64,000 nt of DNA from Lates calcarifer. Lineage: Eukaryota; Chordata; Actinopteri; Centropomidae. The notes under the pieces are model-generated. The model ran no database searches. It had not been told where the DNA came from and saw nothing but the letters and a program-made list of their open reading frames with translations. Below, piece by piece: positions 35,201 to 49,100 of this stretch (positions are counted from its first letter, which is position 1; every line of letters starts with the position of its first letter). The stretch is from contig NC_066854.1 in NCBI RefSeq assembly GCF_001640805.2, positions 11,750,644 to 11,814,643 of the forward strand, in the 5' to 3' direction. The position numbers and the translations under genes were made by a program.

Positions 35201-37130
35201 CTCATGGTTGCAAACAACCCGCAGGAACTCAAACTTGAACTCATACAAAGTCTGGTGGGCATACGAGAGAAATACATTTTAGGCAGGTTTACATGGCTTT
35301 AAGTTAGCTTTAATTTGATGTTGAGTAACTTAGATAAAACCATTAAAGAGGTAACAGGTAGCAGCAGAAGCTTTTAACCTTGGGGTCTCCAGGCACAAAG
35401 CAGTTCATGTAGTTGTTGATCTGCTTGAATACGAAGCCTCTGTCCATGAAGGTGAAGCAGCGCTGAGAGAGAAGGGAACAAATCCAGTAAATGACCACAC
35501 ATCAAAAATCTGCAAGCTCAATTTCCTTGAATTGAACTGAATCATTGTAATGAATTATGTTAATTAATACACATAAACAATCTGGAGTAGGGGTGACAGG
35601 AGTGCCAACCTTGATGAAAACTGCCAGGCTGTGGTTGGCATTACGAGCTGCGTCCAGGTTGTCCTTGTATTTCTGGGTGATGTGTGGCATCAGCATGTTG
35701 ACCAGAGTCTCCACTGCGTGGTAGAACGATGCAGAAAAACGCTGGTTCCTTGAGAGCTGGGCAAGGGAAACAAAAAGACAAAGAGGAGATGGAAGATTTA
35801 GGCTTGGAGGTAAGGGGTTTAAGAAAAGAAGACTGAAGTGAGACTTACCTTGACCTTCCCACTCTCTATGAGATAATGAGCCATTGATTTCACCAGAGCT
35901 TCAAAGAAGTACCATGAGTGCTGCAACACAAATACAAAGTCAGTGCAAGGAAAAGTACATGGACTGCACTTATATAGCACTTTTCTTCTTACGTCGACCA
36001 CTCAAAGCGCTTACACTAATCAATCACTCATTCACAATACATTCATACAGCATCTAACACACGCACACACTCACACACCAGTTATACAAAATAGCAGAAA
36101 CTAGTCAGCTGAAAGCTAAAGCAAGAGTTATTTTAATTATTATTTTTCAAGCTTTATCTGTAAAAAAAAATAAATAAAATGATGAACTGACATCATGTAA
36201 AGCAAGCAGCAGCATATAATCATGATAAGGAAAACAGAAAAATATTATTGCCTTTTGTAGCTAGCTTAACAAAGTGGCAGTTATAATATTCTGTGCCGTC
36301 CGTTATTGAATGATGGAATTTATGTACTGTGGAGCAATGAGGCTAACTTTAAATGTTTTTTTCTATTAATGTAAGCACCACAACACATGTCTTATTCTTT
36401 TATTACTGCTATCTGTCTTTGTGTGGCACAATAGCTGTGAATGTGGAATACCTTTAGCAGCTTGTTGCTGGTTAGGAAATCAGTAGATGGCTTGAGTATG
36501 GCTGTCATCGCTTTAGCCAGCTCCTCATGAACTGTTTTTACATCAGTGGAGGAATAAGGCTCTGGCTTAAACACAAACTGAGAGTAAAGAGAGAGGAAAA
36601 ACTTAGATTATAGCATCTTAATTTACACAGAAACACAGTGGCATATAACAGATGTCTGGATATCGTCTAAGTATAATGAAAAAAGGACTGCACCTTGACA
36701 TAAGATCTCAGGTAATGCTCAAGTCCCTCTTCATGGCACTGTGCTACAACATGAACCATCACCCTGAAGAGGAAGAAAGTGTAAGAGATAATAACTTTAA
36801 AATATAAAAGAATAAGAAAGGAGGATGTGAGGCTTTCAAACCAAATATAGACATAACCTATTAACTTTAAGCCACCAACACCTCATTTACACACTGCCTA
36901 CAGAGCTTCAAAGACTAATCACACACACAGCTGAGATATATAACACATATGGAGTGTGAGCCATAGGTGACTGTCTAATGAGAAAAATGATTCAGGCTAT
37001 TAAAGAAACACAGATGAGAACCAGATAAAAGTGCCGGTATTATAATTTTCTACAGATGAAGTTTGTTAAAATAAACCAAAAATACTGCTGTACCACATAG
37101 TTTTCTGCTGCTGGAAACTAGGCCTTTCAT

Positions 37131-37161
<31 letters not shown>

Positions 37162-40100
37162 GCTTGCCTGGTCACGTTAACAGCCACGTCCTCATGTGTG
37201 GTTCTGGTTAGGACACAGAACAGCTGGTTGAGGATGGTGGGCAGAAAGTTGACCATCACATGACCCTCCATTGCATGGAGACTCTAGCAGGAGGAAAAGA
37301 GGAAGTAGAGAAGGAAAAAAATACTGAATGAAAGTACACTGTGGTTTGTCACATTCCCTTGAATGTCAGGTTGAAAAGATTGTATTTGACGGGGCATGAT
37401 CAAAAGGGTGTGCTCCATTTTCCTTAGGCCGCTGGAAATAAATAGAGCTCTGCATACCTTCAGGTATTTAACAAGCTCCCCCTCTGATGCTTGTTCTGAC
37501 ATCTCCATGCTTTGACAGTGGTGAAAGAAGTTGTGCAAGTGTTGGTCCTAAAGAAAACAGACGATTCTAATTCATGTTTCACTTTTATTTGCATTTTGAG
37601 ATTAATGGACAGAATTAAATGGAAAGAATGTAAACATACCTGAGTGTAAACTGTGGAAACAAGATGAGTTGAGAGTTTGAAGAGGGGTTTTCCTCCATCT
37701 ACCCATTTGATCTCTGAGCCAGAGTGGCTGAATAAGAACAGCAATAAGATCAATAGAAAAGCAGCATGTATAAAATACCAGTGTATATACAACATGATAT
37801 AATAAATCAGTGACAGCTGAACAATAATATGTTAAATATTTAAATTATTTTCAACATCCAATTTTGATGGTGATTTGTCACGTGGCTGGAGTATACTATA
37901 AGATACACACAATAAGGCTTTTAAAAACAGAATTCTCTTGGAAAAAAAAGCATAAATTTGCACTTTTTTCCCTCCTGGCTCTGCGTCAGAATTGACAAGT
38001 GCTGTGCTTGTTAAAAAAACACCTTAAAGCTCTCAATGTTCTTTGACATCTAAAATTCCAGTAAATTTGAAAGAACTTTGGTTCACAAGAGATCTGGTTC
38101 AAAGTGTGTTAGCGCTGTAGAGTGAAACAGAAAACAGTAAGAGCTGCAATCAGATATTCTCTGTAACTTTGTTCCCAGAGGATCCTGGGAGCTCAGTGGA
38201 TTATGGGTTCACAGCACTCTCATGACCTCAGGTGCATATCAGTGCATGTCCAGTGTTAATATTAATCATCTCTTGTTCACCTTAGTGACACCATCCTGTG
38301 AGCTCAGGTACCCGGCGGGTAGATTGGCAGCCACAGTCAGCTGCTGTTCGTTCATTATGACTCTGCCGTCTCTCAGCAGAGGCAGCCAGGCTGAACCCAC
38401 TGTGGGTGAGGAGGAGGCACAGTCAGTCACTTGTTTGTAAGGCAGTGGTAATAGGGTGGTTGATGCATGAGTATGAACATCAGAATTTGAATGCTCACTG
38501 TGTAAAGTATGTCTGTAACAAGCAGTTTTTGCCCATATTATGCACAGCAGCTATTTCCATTAACTAGTTATTTAGTATTTTGTGACATAAAACCCCTGCT
38601 CCTGTTTTCATTCCACAGCGACTGAAAGCTCCTACCTGGAGTCTCCACTTGGTCTTTCTTCTTGCTGTTGCTATCACAGCTAACGTGATAGAAGGTGAAG
38701 AGAAGGTGATGCTTCTCATGCAGCTGGGTTGGCAGCTCTATCTTTATCTGAAGGTGAGAAAAACACAGATTTCTGGGGTTGGTTCCCTAATACAGAGGGC
38801 GCTTTATTCAGGAAAATGAAAGTGAAAAACACCTGCAGAGCATTTCCAGTGAGGATACCACGAAGAGTTGAACTGAGCTCAAACAACCTGAGAAGAGGTG
38901 AGAGGCACCTCCCTACTTCAAAACACGCTGCTTTAAAAAACTATTCTGGCGCTGAGTCTCTCCAATACTAATCAGATGTAGATAAGAATATGACAATATT
39001 CACTGTACTAATAACACTGATTAGAAATAGTATGAACATAGACATCACCTCATCATAGAACTCAGGGTTCTGCTGGTGGTGCAGGATGGCTGCATACGCC
39101 TGCTTTGTGAATAGAGGACCTCCTGGACGACCATAGATGCACTGCGGTGGATGTAGAATGCAGAGCAATCAAACATGAGTCAAAGATGAATGGAATATTT
39201 CTTAAATATGGTCATCACAATGTGTGTGTGTTTGATGAATAAGATTCAGGTTGTCGGTGTGAGACTGGACAAGGTCACTGGGCTTCATGCAAGAACCACC
39301 CATACTGATAAATGCGGTCTTAAGTGGCTTCTCGTACTTGACATTTTCTCTTAGGCACAAATATAATACCCTGTGGTCCAGACCTGCCATATGAGTCATG
39401 AACCAACAGACTGCCCTTCTTCACAACAAGGTAAAACACTAATTTGACCTTAAAATGATGGTTACTTAATCTGAATTTAGAGTTAAATATGACACAAAAA
39501 TTTATTTGATTTAAAAATATCTTAATCTTCTTTTTAGATTTTAGTTTTTTTATTAGCACATTTCTTCACAGCATCTCATAAATTGAAGTAGATGTTGAAA
39601 AAGTCTCTCACTCTGACAGCTGCCTCAGGGTCTTTATACAGGTCATTGTCTAGCATCATCCTATGTTGCACCTGACAATGTAACATCATCTACTGCATAC
39701 TGTAATATTCTCCAGTCTAATACCTCAATGATTGCTGTGAATTAACCTTTGCAACAAGCTAAGTGGAACAGGCAGCGTTTTATGGCCATTTTTGGGGTGA
39801 TGATTACACTATCAAATCTCAGCACATGTGCACCTCATCATGAACGGGTGATATTCATCAGTCTGAAAGGTTCTGAAAGTTTGTATGGTTAAGAGAGTTG
39901 GCGAATCCAACTTGGAAAGCTCTTAGAAACAAGCTTCACAGAAAAAAGCTGGAGAATTTTAGGACAAGAATATGAAAATGTTCTTGCATGAGGGCCATTG
40001 TTTTGAAAGTCAGAAGTAAGTAAGTCCTGATTTAATCCAAGACCAATAAATCCCATGTCAGGATCAACGTGTCCCAAATCAAGTTCCAAGTCAAAACCAG

Positions 40101-43100
40101 CAAGTCTGAACCTAGACCAGAGAGTCCCAAAACAAGACCAATGCGTGCCAAATCAAGTCAAGATTAACAAGTCCCCGGTCAAGACCAACAGGTCCCAAGT
40201 TAAGTCCCATGTAAAGACCGCCAAGTCAAATCCTAAGTCAAGACCAACAAATCCCAAGTCAAAAATCAGCAAGTCAGAGATAAGTCCAAAATCAAGGCAA
40301 GGGTAAAGGCCAAGTCCCAAGTCAAAACCAACTAGTTCCAAGAATTGTTCTGTTTCCAAGACTTCAGAGTCTGACTCAAGTCTGTCTCAAGTCCAAGTCA
40401 TGTGACTCGAGTCAACACCTCTGTTGGTCTGAATTTTATCATTTTAACTTTTTCTTCAGCAGTGTGCAAACGACTGAAATGAAACTGTGTTCACCATTTT
40501 CTACATGATCTGTTAATGCACCTTCAGTGGCTGGGCTTCATCCTCATCAGAATCCTTGAATTCAATGCAAACAGCAATATTCCTCGCCTGAACAGGGGAG
40601 ACAAAAGTGAAAAAGAGGCAGATTATAATGGAAAAGAAAGAACTAATTCCATGACATCGTTGCTGGCCTAAAACCAATTTCATGCCAGACAGTTTCAGTA
40701 CTGTGCCTCTCTTTGCCCATTTCAGATGTCCATTAGTTTTAATAAAGGGAGGGAAAATATTTCAGGCAAAGGATTTCCAGCTCTCATTTAAAATAAAAGA
40801 AGGCAGAGAGACAGATGGGGGAGAGAAGGCAGGTTTGACTCCTATATGGAGCTGACCTAGTGAAAATAACATCCCACTATTAATGTATTAATCAGAAGCT
40901 GCTGCTATGCGCAAGGATAATTCTATCCAGCTCTGCTGTTTGGCTGAACAAGCTTGAGGCGGTTGCCAGTTGTACCATAGGCTAAACAGGAGCACAAAAT
41001 GATGATGATCAGAGAATGCGTGCCAAACAAAAGCATTACTCTTAAAAAAGGTCATATGTTTTGAAATAATATTTTATGTAGCATGCGAAAGATAAAATAT
41101 TGATCGTGCAGATCATGTAACTTCCACTAGAAAAGCTCAAAATGAATGATATAATCTCTGTTGGTGTTACATTACATTAATTGCTATGTATTGCTATGCA
41201 TCCTTACTCTACATACCTTAGCAAAGGATTTTTGCCCATCATACTTGAGGTGTTTTGGGTAGACATAGAGGTGGTTTTTATAGATGGTGAATGGTTGGGA
41301 GCACTTAGCAATGCAGGGCACAAACTCCTCCACCTCCAGAAGAGCGCTGCCTGGCCCGTTGCCTTCAAAGTTCCTCACGGGGATGTAGGAGGAAGTGACA
41401 CAGTCTGCACACAGGAAATGAGAGGGGTTACAGGGTTCAAGTTTAAGGTCTTATGATTATTTATAGATGGTTCAGAGTGATTTTGTAAATATTTAGAAGG
41501 ATTTACTGGTTACATCCGGAGCTACACTGTCAATAGTTACATCTAAGTTCCCTAGGAGAACAGGTAGTTTGGCCATTTTCTCTGGTCTGCTGGGAAAACA
41601 GAGACAGAAACAGCAATTAAAAATGGATCAAAACAAGTTGCAGTGATATCTTAAAAAGAGAGAAAAGAGAAAATGGGAAAAAACTGGACTTTCTGAAGTC
41701 AGTTAGCAGTTTGAACATGTCCTCATCTGACAGCTTGCTGCTGTCCTGTCTGTAAAGAGCTGAGAAGCGAGCACTTTTGTCCAAAGTTCCTGATGCATCT
41801 TTGAACACAGGCCTGCAGAGACAAAAGAAAAGTGTTGAATTTACTGGAGAAAGAATATTTCAGTTCTACTCCAGCAGTTTCAAGATTTGTTCCCCCAAAC
41901 AGGCTGTCTTTCTTTTGACAGTTTTCATTCAGTTAGCAGTATACACAGTGTATTAAATTTTCATCACTATGTGGTATCATGACACAAGTGATTAAGTCCT
42001 CTTGATTGCTATAAAAATCACCACAGATACCAACAGTCTCCATTTATTGGCACAACAGCAGCTGCTGGTGGAAGCCTCTACATTCCATCTCAAAACCAAA
42101 CTGGGTTTTGGCATATGTGGATATTTAAATCTTGAATTAGCAACTACAAGAATGCATGGTTTTAACATAATCAATATTAAGTTAATACATCTCACAAACT
42201 ACTGTATAATGAGGTACTGCAGTGTAGCCGGACTAGATGACTAATTGATGAGTTCATTCTCTGTTGTTCTGGAATGGGATTAAGTTTTTTTTTTTTTCCT
42301 TTATTTTATGTCCTGGACCTTTTCTAAATTCTGAGCAGTTGCCTGGCAACCAGCAGAAACTCGGGGAGGTTCCAGGTCCCAGTCAGGAAACTATTTAACA
42401 TCCAGACATTACAGTGGGATTAATCTTCTCATCTAACTCCCAAAGTAAATGAGCATATTCCCCAAAATGTCAAATTATTCCTTCAGAGCTTGTCGACACA
42501 AAGAATGAAGACTACAGAAATACTCTGTGGGTTTTCATACCTTGCAGACCAAGCAAAAGGCATCCTGTACTGCCCCAGTCTGCTGCAGGCTGTCTTAGCA
42601 TTCTTCAGTACCTTTTGAGCCATCTACACAAGAAAACAAGAGATCATGTGAGATGACTTGTTATTTACAGCCACATCTTCATCATCTCTGCAAGTACATA
42701 CCTTTGCAGAGTCTGAGCTCTTCATATAGGGTTCAGTGCAGTGAGTAATCCCCCCCTGCAGGACCTTCTCAATCCTGGCCACTAAGAAGATCTCTGGATG
42801 GGGACACGTGACTGAGAACACCCCCTGCCTGGGGTACTGGAGTGCCCCCTCTGGGAGCCCACTGGCCATCCTGTGACCACCCAACAGTCCATCACCTCTG
42901 CTGCCATTAATTTGCAAGTCCTGCCCGCTACCAGAGCCTGCTGTCATTTGTCGCACCAAAGGGTGGTTGAGATCCACATGGAAGTCAGCGGAGATCTTTC
43001 TACTGTTCTGGACGTCAAAGAGGGACAGGACCACATAGAAAGGCTCCACCTTTGATGAGAGAAGGGAAGTAGGGAAAATATTTTTGCAATGGGAGATGAG

Positions 43101-46100
43101 AGACAAACAGAGAGAGCTGAGGGAAGAAAATGTAACTGTTTAAACTATACTGATCCTTCCTGATGCACTTCTCATTTTCCACTGAGTGGAAATGTACCGA
43201 CACTGTAATTCATCCTCCCATTCACTCTTTCCACTATGCATGTCCATTACACCAACCCATTTGTGACTGAGTATGTGTGAGTGTAGCAGAGCTAATAGCT
43301 GTGGTTTCCCAGCTGAGTGTAGAGGAGGACTCCTTCTGAAGAGACAGAGACGCTGGAGAGTGACGGCAGGAAACCAGCCTCAGACTGGTGCTAATGCATG
43401 GTGGGAGGCCTAGGCTGGTTGCCATGGTAGCAACCATTCCCCCTTTGCCAACAACACCAGTTTTGGCGGGTGTCAGCCAAGTGGGCCATCTGAACTGTCT
43501 GTGATCTTCTTAACTGATTTAGACCTCGCCCCCGTTTGCTAAGAGACATTTCCCAGAATTATGCTGGAAACATGCTCCAATAATTGTAAATATATGTGCA
43601 TCCAACTGACATGCCCTTATCTGTCAACCTTGATAGAAACTCATAAATAAGAATACATACATAAGCACAATCTATTTGAATGGTGGGTTTTCTGTGAAAC
43701 ATACATTGGTTGTTGGTCCCTCTTCATTCTCTGCAACACAGCCCTGCAGGTTGAAAGACAGGTCATTACAGCTGACCAGGACTCTCTTCCCAAACTTCTC
43801 TTCAAACTGACGCACGTCTGGTTCAATGCCAGAAAAGTCCAGTTTCTGTGGAAACAGGAGATGTTGAAATTGATGAATGACAGGAACAAAACTGACTGTG
43901 CTACTGGTGAGAATTCAAACAACACTCATACAAAATGCACAAGTTTGCAGTCAGGTATTATCTTCATCACCTGTGTGTAAGCATCCAGAGTGAACAGTTT
44001 CAGGCGAGCTTCACTTCTCATTTTGGACTCAATATCTCTGGCAGTCTGTTAAAAACAAAGCAGAGAATGTGGTTCAGCATCACTGTATCTCATATAATTC
44101 AAAAAAAGAAGCGGGATGAAATTGATTGTACAGTCAGCAAATGAACGTATGCTGACTGTATAAGATATGAACAGTGTACATATTCAGTGTGGTCAGTGTA
44201 CAAAACAACATTAATGAAAATCAAAATATGCCAGGTGTCAGACTTACATCCATTAAAATACTATGAGCATGACAAATGCTTCATTGCTGAGGGATGCTAC
44301 TGTATCATGTGTTATTAGGACTGTATTCATTTCCTGATTTTGACAAACTTTGTTATACTTAGTACCTTTCTATCTTTAAAGCTACATTAGGTTACTTTTG
44401 GCCACTTGGGGGCAGTATAACAAGCTGTAAACACTACACATTATCACCTTTAAAGTTGTAGTAGTTTACAGTGAGTTAATCAGAGCTTTTTCTCTGAAAA
44501 CAGTTGCCTGCGTTCGCCAAAATTGGTGCTGATGAGAGCAGTGAGACTGAACCAAAACATAAAAACTGCTGTCTGTAAACCAAAACAATAAGCTCAAAGA
44601 TATGAAAAAATATTCTGTAGAGCTGAGAGGAAATGCAGTGTTCGGTGATACTTCTCTTGGGTTTGTCACCTCAAGTGGCCCCTTTCATATTACACATAGT
44701 AACTTCCTCCACTGTTAATGTAAAATATTGATTAGAGCAGCATTAAGTCTCTATGTTCACTTTTTAAATACAGCAACTCCACCACTACATTAAGTGTTTG
44801 TTTTCAGACGGCCACGTTCCACTGCCGGACTCCTGTTTAGTACTGGTGGCCTCATCTGGCCTCTACATTTGGAGACCATACACAGTATACCAGATGTTTG
44901 CTTGGTTAGCACCAACAAGGAAATGTGGGGACCTGGTTTCAGAAAATACAACTGTTGAGCTATTCTGCTCCAGTTATAGTTCACACTGTTTCCAAATGAA
45001 GTCATCTGGACATCCAAAGCACCTCATCAGCATCCGGACAAACTAATCCATGTAGAATAGGTGTGGCTTTAAAACAGGTGCTGAGCATTGTTTTAACATG
45101 TTACTGTAGATGGAAAAAACAGGCTACCTGAAAGCTGTCTTGAAAACTTCCGGAGGAGAGGTCTGTTTTTCCGTGCTCCTCATCTGTTAGAGAGATCAAC
45201 ATGCGCTCTGTTAGCTGAGGCAATTATATAAAAACATAATGATGTGCTGGTTTCTCCTTCTCTATGAAAAGTGAAGGAGAATTAAGAGAGAGAACTACTG
45301 ATACTGAAGTTGTTTATCAAGCATGAGCGATTTCTATCAGGAAACATCCTAGTGAAGAGATAAATTATTCCATGGGGAACAGACAAATTGAAGAGTGCAG
45401 CAGCCATCAAAAGACATGGAGACAAACAGATGAAAACAAAGACAAACACCATAAGGCAGGCAAATAAATACATGCAAAAATAATTGAGCTGCTAAGACAG
45501 ACAACACAAATGTCAAAGACATGAAAAGAACAATGCACAAACACACACCATCGTGCAGCTCTCCATTCCTCTTCTCCTGCATGGCCTGTTCAAAGCTGCT
45601 GTGGAGAATCTTGTTGAGGGTGCTGATCCACTCTTCCATCTCTGCTTCACTGTCTGCAGCCAGAAGGAATGTGCTCTTATCCTGCATCTTGAGCTCAAAG
45701 GCAAACCGACGCACTTTGCTGTTCTAAAAGAACACAAATACAAAGATTGATTACACTTAGTCCATTTTGAAGTACCTTTAGAAGCCAACTTTCTTCAGGA
45801 ACAGTTTACAGAATGCACACTTTTAGTTTTATATATTCACGTTGTATTGTATGGTTTCAAAGGCCTTGGTGTGTGAGGTTCCTTACCTGAACAACCCCCA
45901 TGCACGAGTCAAGGAAGATGGTTCCTTTGGGTTCTTTGGAGGTGTTTTCATCTTTGTAGAAGTTGAGGTTGTAAGAGCCATCTCCAAGCTGAGCCAGATG
46001 AAAGTACCTTCTCTTGAAGGACTAGAGGATGAAAATAGAGAATGTTATCATCTCAAATTGTTTCTTTCTCTCACCATGAAAAGGAGATAGGGCATGGGAG

Positions 46101-49100
46101 AGCTCAAGGGTGAAATAAAAAATATGTCAAGTTATGAGCTCACATAAGCAAAGGTTAATTCAATTTCCTTATGTGCAAAGGGAGAAAGACTAATGATGAA
46201 ATAAGCTGCCACTGCTTACTTACTGTCAACTTAATCTGTAAGAGGCCAGCTAGCTTGTTGCTTGCTTAATCAAGCATTTCATTAAGTGTGAAATTACTGG
46301 TCCTGTCCACTGATAGTGTTTTGTTCAGACAACTTAAACCTTTTAAGTAGTCAAACATAGAAAATTAAGTTGAGCCAACACAGCTGTTTAGTTATATTGT
46401 GAAGAGCTGTTAACTTCCAGTTGTATTCACTCTCAAATACTGTACTGAAGCACATGTATGAGGTTTATGCACTTTATTTGGGTGTTTCTGTTTAATGCTA
46501 CTGCATACTTCTACTCCATCATATTGCTACAGTTTGCCACTCTAACTTTTACTCAAGCAGTAGTTTTGAGATCTTTTTCCACCAGTGGCTTTTATTATAC
46601 TTTTCCACAGTGAATCAGTGGATCATGGTTTGAAATCTGTGGTTAAAACACACTGAAGAATGTGAGGAGTGGTTTAGGTGGACACCTATCTCCATTATGA
46701 TACCTGTTTCAGTTTTGATCAGAGAGAAGATCGTGTGATTCAGCAACTTACCTCAAATTAGTAAAAAAAAGAAGTGTGCTAATAAGCTCTCAATGTTTCC
46801 TAACAACTTGATTTGATGAGTTAACACAATATCACAACTTAGGATTTTAAGTTATACTGTTTTTGAGCAAAAGACTGTCTTGGTTTGCTGTCACAACTGA
46901 AATGTTGACATTTTTAAGTCTGGACAATTTGCAATTCTTATTTATGTCAAAGAATTTATTACCACACTGGCTAAAAATGTCAGCAGTCAGCATTAGATGT
47001 GAAAGGGGATTGTGAAAGGCTATGTTGCTTTTAGTGGCTACAGCAGAGAAGAATGAGGGAGGGTTGGGGCATGTAATCACAAGTTTAAGTTTCACTCTTC
47101 TGCACTCACCCGCATAGTAACACTGATTGCGCTGTTCATGTTGCCTTTGTACAACCAGCCATGTTTTGACACTCCTCCCTTCTGAGAGCCCAGGGAGGCT
47201 GTGTCCTGCAGGAGGAAAAGCAGAGGGCACACATTATTGCAAAGGTTCAGTCTTTTAATGAACAAAATCACATAGAAAGATGAAGGAACATTCATATCTA
47301 GAGTATATACTGGACCAAACATATACACACTCCCACACATGCATTCATTTACACATCTTGCTTTAAGCTTAAAAATCTGCTGACTGCCTCCAGGATCAGT
47401 GGGAGGAGAGGCCTGCATTGACTCTCTGTTCAGTCCTGAGAAGAATCTGCTTCATTAAGATCAACTCTGCACTTTTATAATCTCAGGGGATTTTAGCCAT
47501 GACAGTGTGCCCATTAAAGGTCACTGGCCTTAAGTTAAATCAATACCCAAAGTGAGGTAATTATTGAGAAGGGTGCCTTTAAAAAACTACAAACATCATG
47601 AAGATGTTGGCTATTCTGGGAAATGGTGAAGGCCTAGACCACTGAAGAAAACAGGCTGCCTTATAAAAAGAGAAGAGAAAGCTTTGGATTAGTGGACTCA
47701 CCTCATCTTTTTCCACATCTTCATCCACCTCAAATAGGTGAGCTGCCAGTTTCTCAGGTCTTAATACCTTACTGAGAGGGAAGGAGGAAGATAGCTTTTT
47801 TTTTTTGTAGGTCACATCACCAAAATAAATACATGGAGGTTAAGAAGTCAAACCCTACTCTGCTTGCTTGCTGACAGGAATACACTGTGACTGCAACACA
47901 TGGTATTCACAGCTGACTCTACTTTAGATTTTTAAAATCAAATCATAACCTCTATTTTTTGGGTACAAGAAAGCCTGGTTGGAAATTCCTGGTCTAGAAC
48001 ATGTCCTTTAATAATATAAGGACAAGTGCAATATGATTGAATTTTGTGATTAGGCCAATGAGAGGTGCACTCAAATAATCATTTCTGTATGTCATGAAAG
48101 TATGTAGAGGGATTTCTGCATCTAGATAGATTTGGACACACTGATCTGATTTCTGATCTGATTTGAAAGGCAGATTTGACAGCATTCTTGATATATGGCT
48201 AAAAGATAAGAGAGGGGTTAAAACCCATAAATCAAGGTCTTGACTGTGTGGATCTATGAAATAATCTTGTATGTTTCAGAATGTAAAACATGCAAAATGC
48301 AAATGGTTTTTCAAGGCTACGCGAGAATGCCCCTAGCTTTACAGCATTTTGCCAGGAAATATGGCAGCTGCTTCTCTCATGTACAGCTCAAATCCCAGAC
48401 GGACAGCTTGCCCTTTGACTTTTACAAGACCTAGCTCTCTCTGGGGAGCTGCTAGCATAAACAGAGTCGAGGCCAAGGCCGGGGCTTGTCTAGTTTTTAT
48501 TCTACAATGTTTTAAACATGACACACAACATCTGTAAAGCACATTCCTGTCCTTAAGGAAAGTGACTCGACCTAGGACACATGATGCATTGTGGGATTTC
48601 CTTCACGTTTTAATTATATCAGTCAACAGCAGTCTCAGAATAGCCCTGCTTATCCTCGGTAGAAAAACATAGGAAGTCTGCTATTGTTGTTGTGGATGAG
48701 CCTGGAGCTTCCAAGACACAGATATCCGTGTTTCTAGGGTTCTTGCTAAAACATCCACTGGGTTGTAAACAAAGGGGAGAATAACTGAACACAGTAAGAT
48801 TTACAATGTGCCTTGAAGTGCAGCACAGTGTGCTATGCAGTGGACAAAACAGACTATGAGCTGGAGAGCACATGCATTCATAAATATAAAGCTTTAGAGA
48901 AAACACAAACTGTACAAATCAGTGTGATTTAAACAGCAAGATGGCATTTTGCTTTGTAAATTAGTGGAACAGACGGAGGTGTAAATCTGTTCTATTTACT
49001 GATTTCAACACTAAGAGGCAACAAGTGATAGATTTTAGATTTTTGTTACACTTCCTTACAAAAGCTAACAGGTTTTTTTTTTCAAGAGCTAACACAGTTA

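Noticed and set aside
36000..36100. Regular CACTCA-type spacing suggesting an array
   Set aside because: It is part of a dispersed fish repeat ending in CA-rich sequence; there are no equal repeats with unique spacers, so it is not CRISPR-like.
40055..40359. Lys/Ser-rich and Leu/Asp-rich frames on opposite strands
   Set aside because: Both arise from the CAAGTC minisatellite in a dock9 intron.
41507..41520. dock9 exon 15 ending at GAT|GTAACC
   Set aside because: It leaves phase 0, whereas the next exon ([12 protein letters not shown]) needs one incoming base; the downstream ACCA|GTAAAT donor fits and gives a continuous family-like reading.
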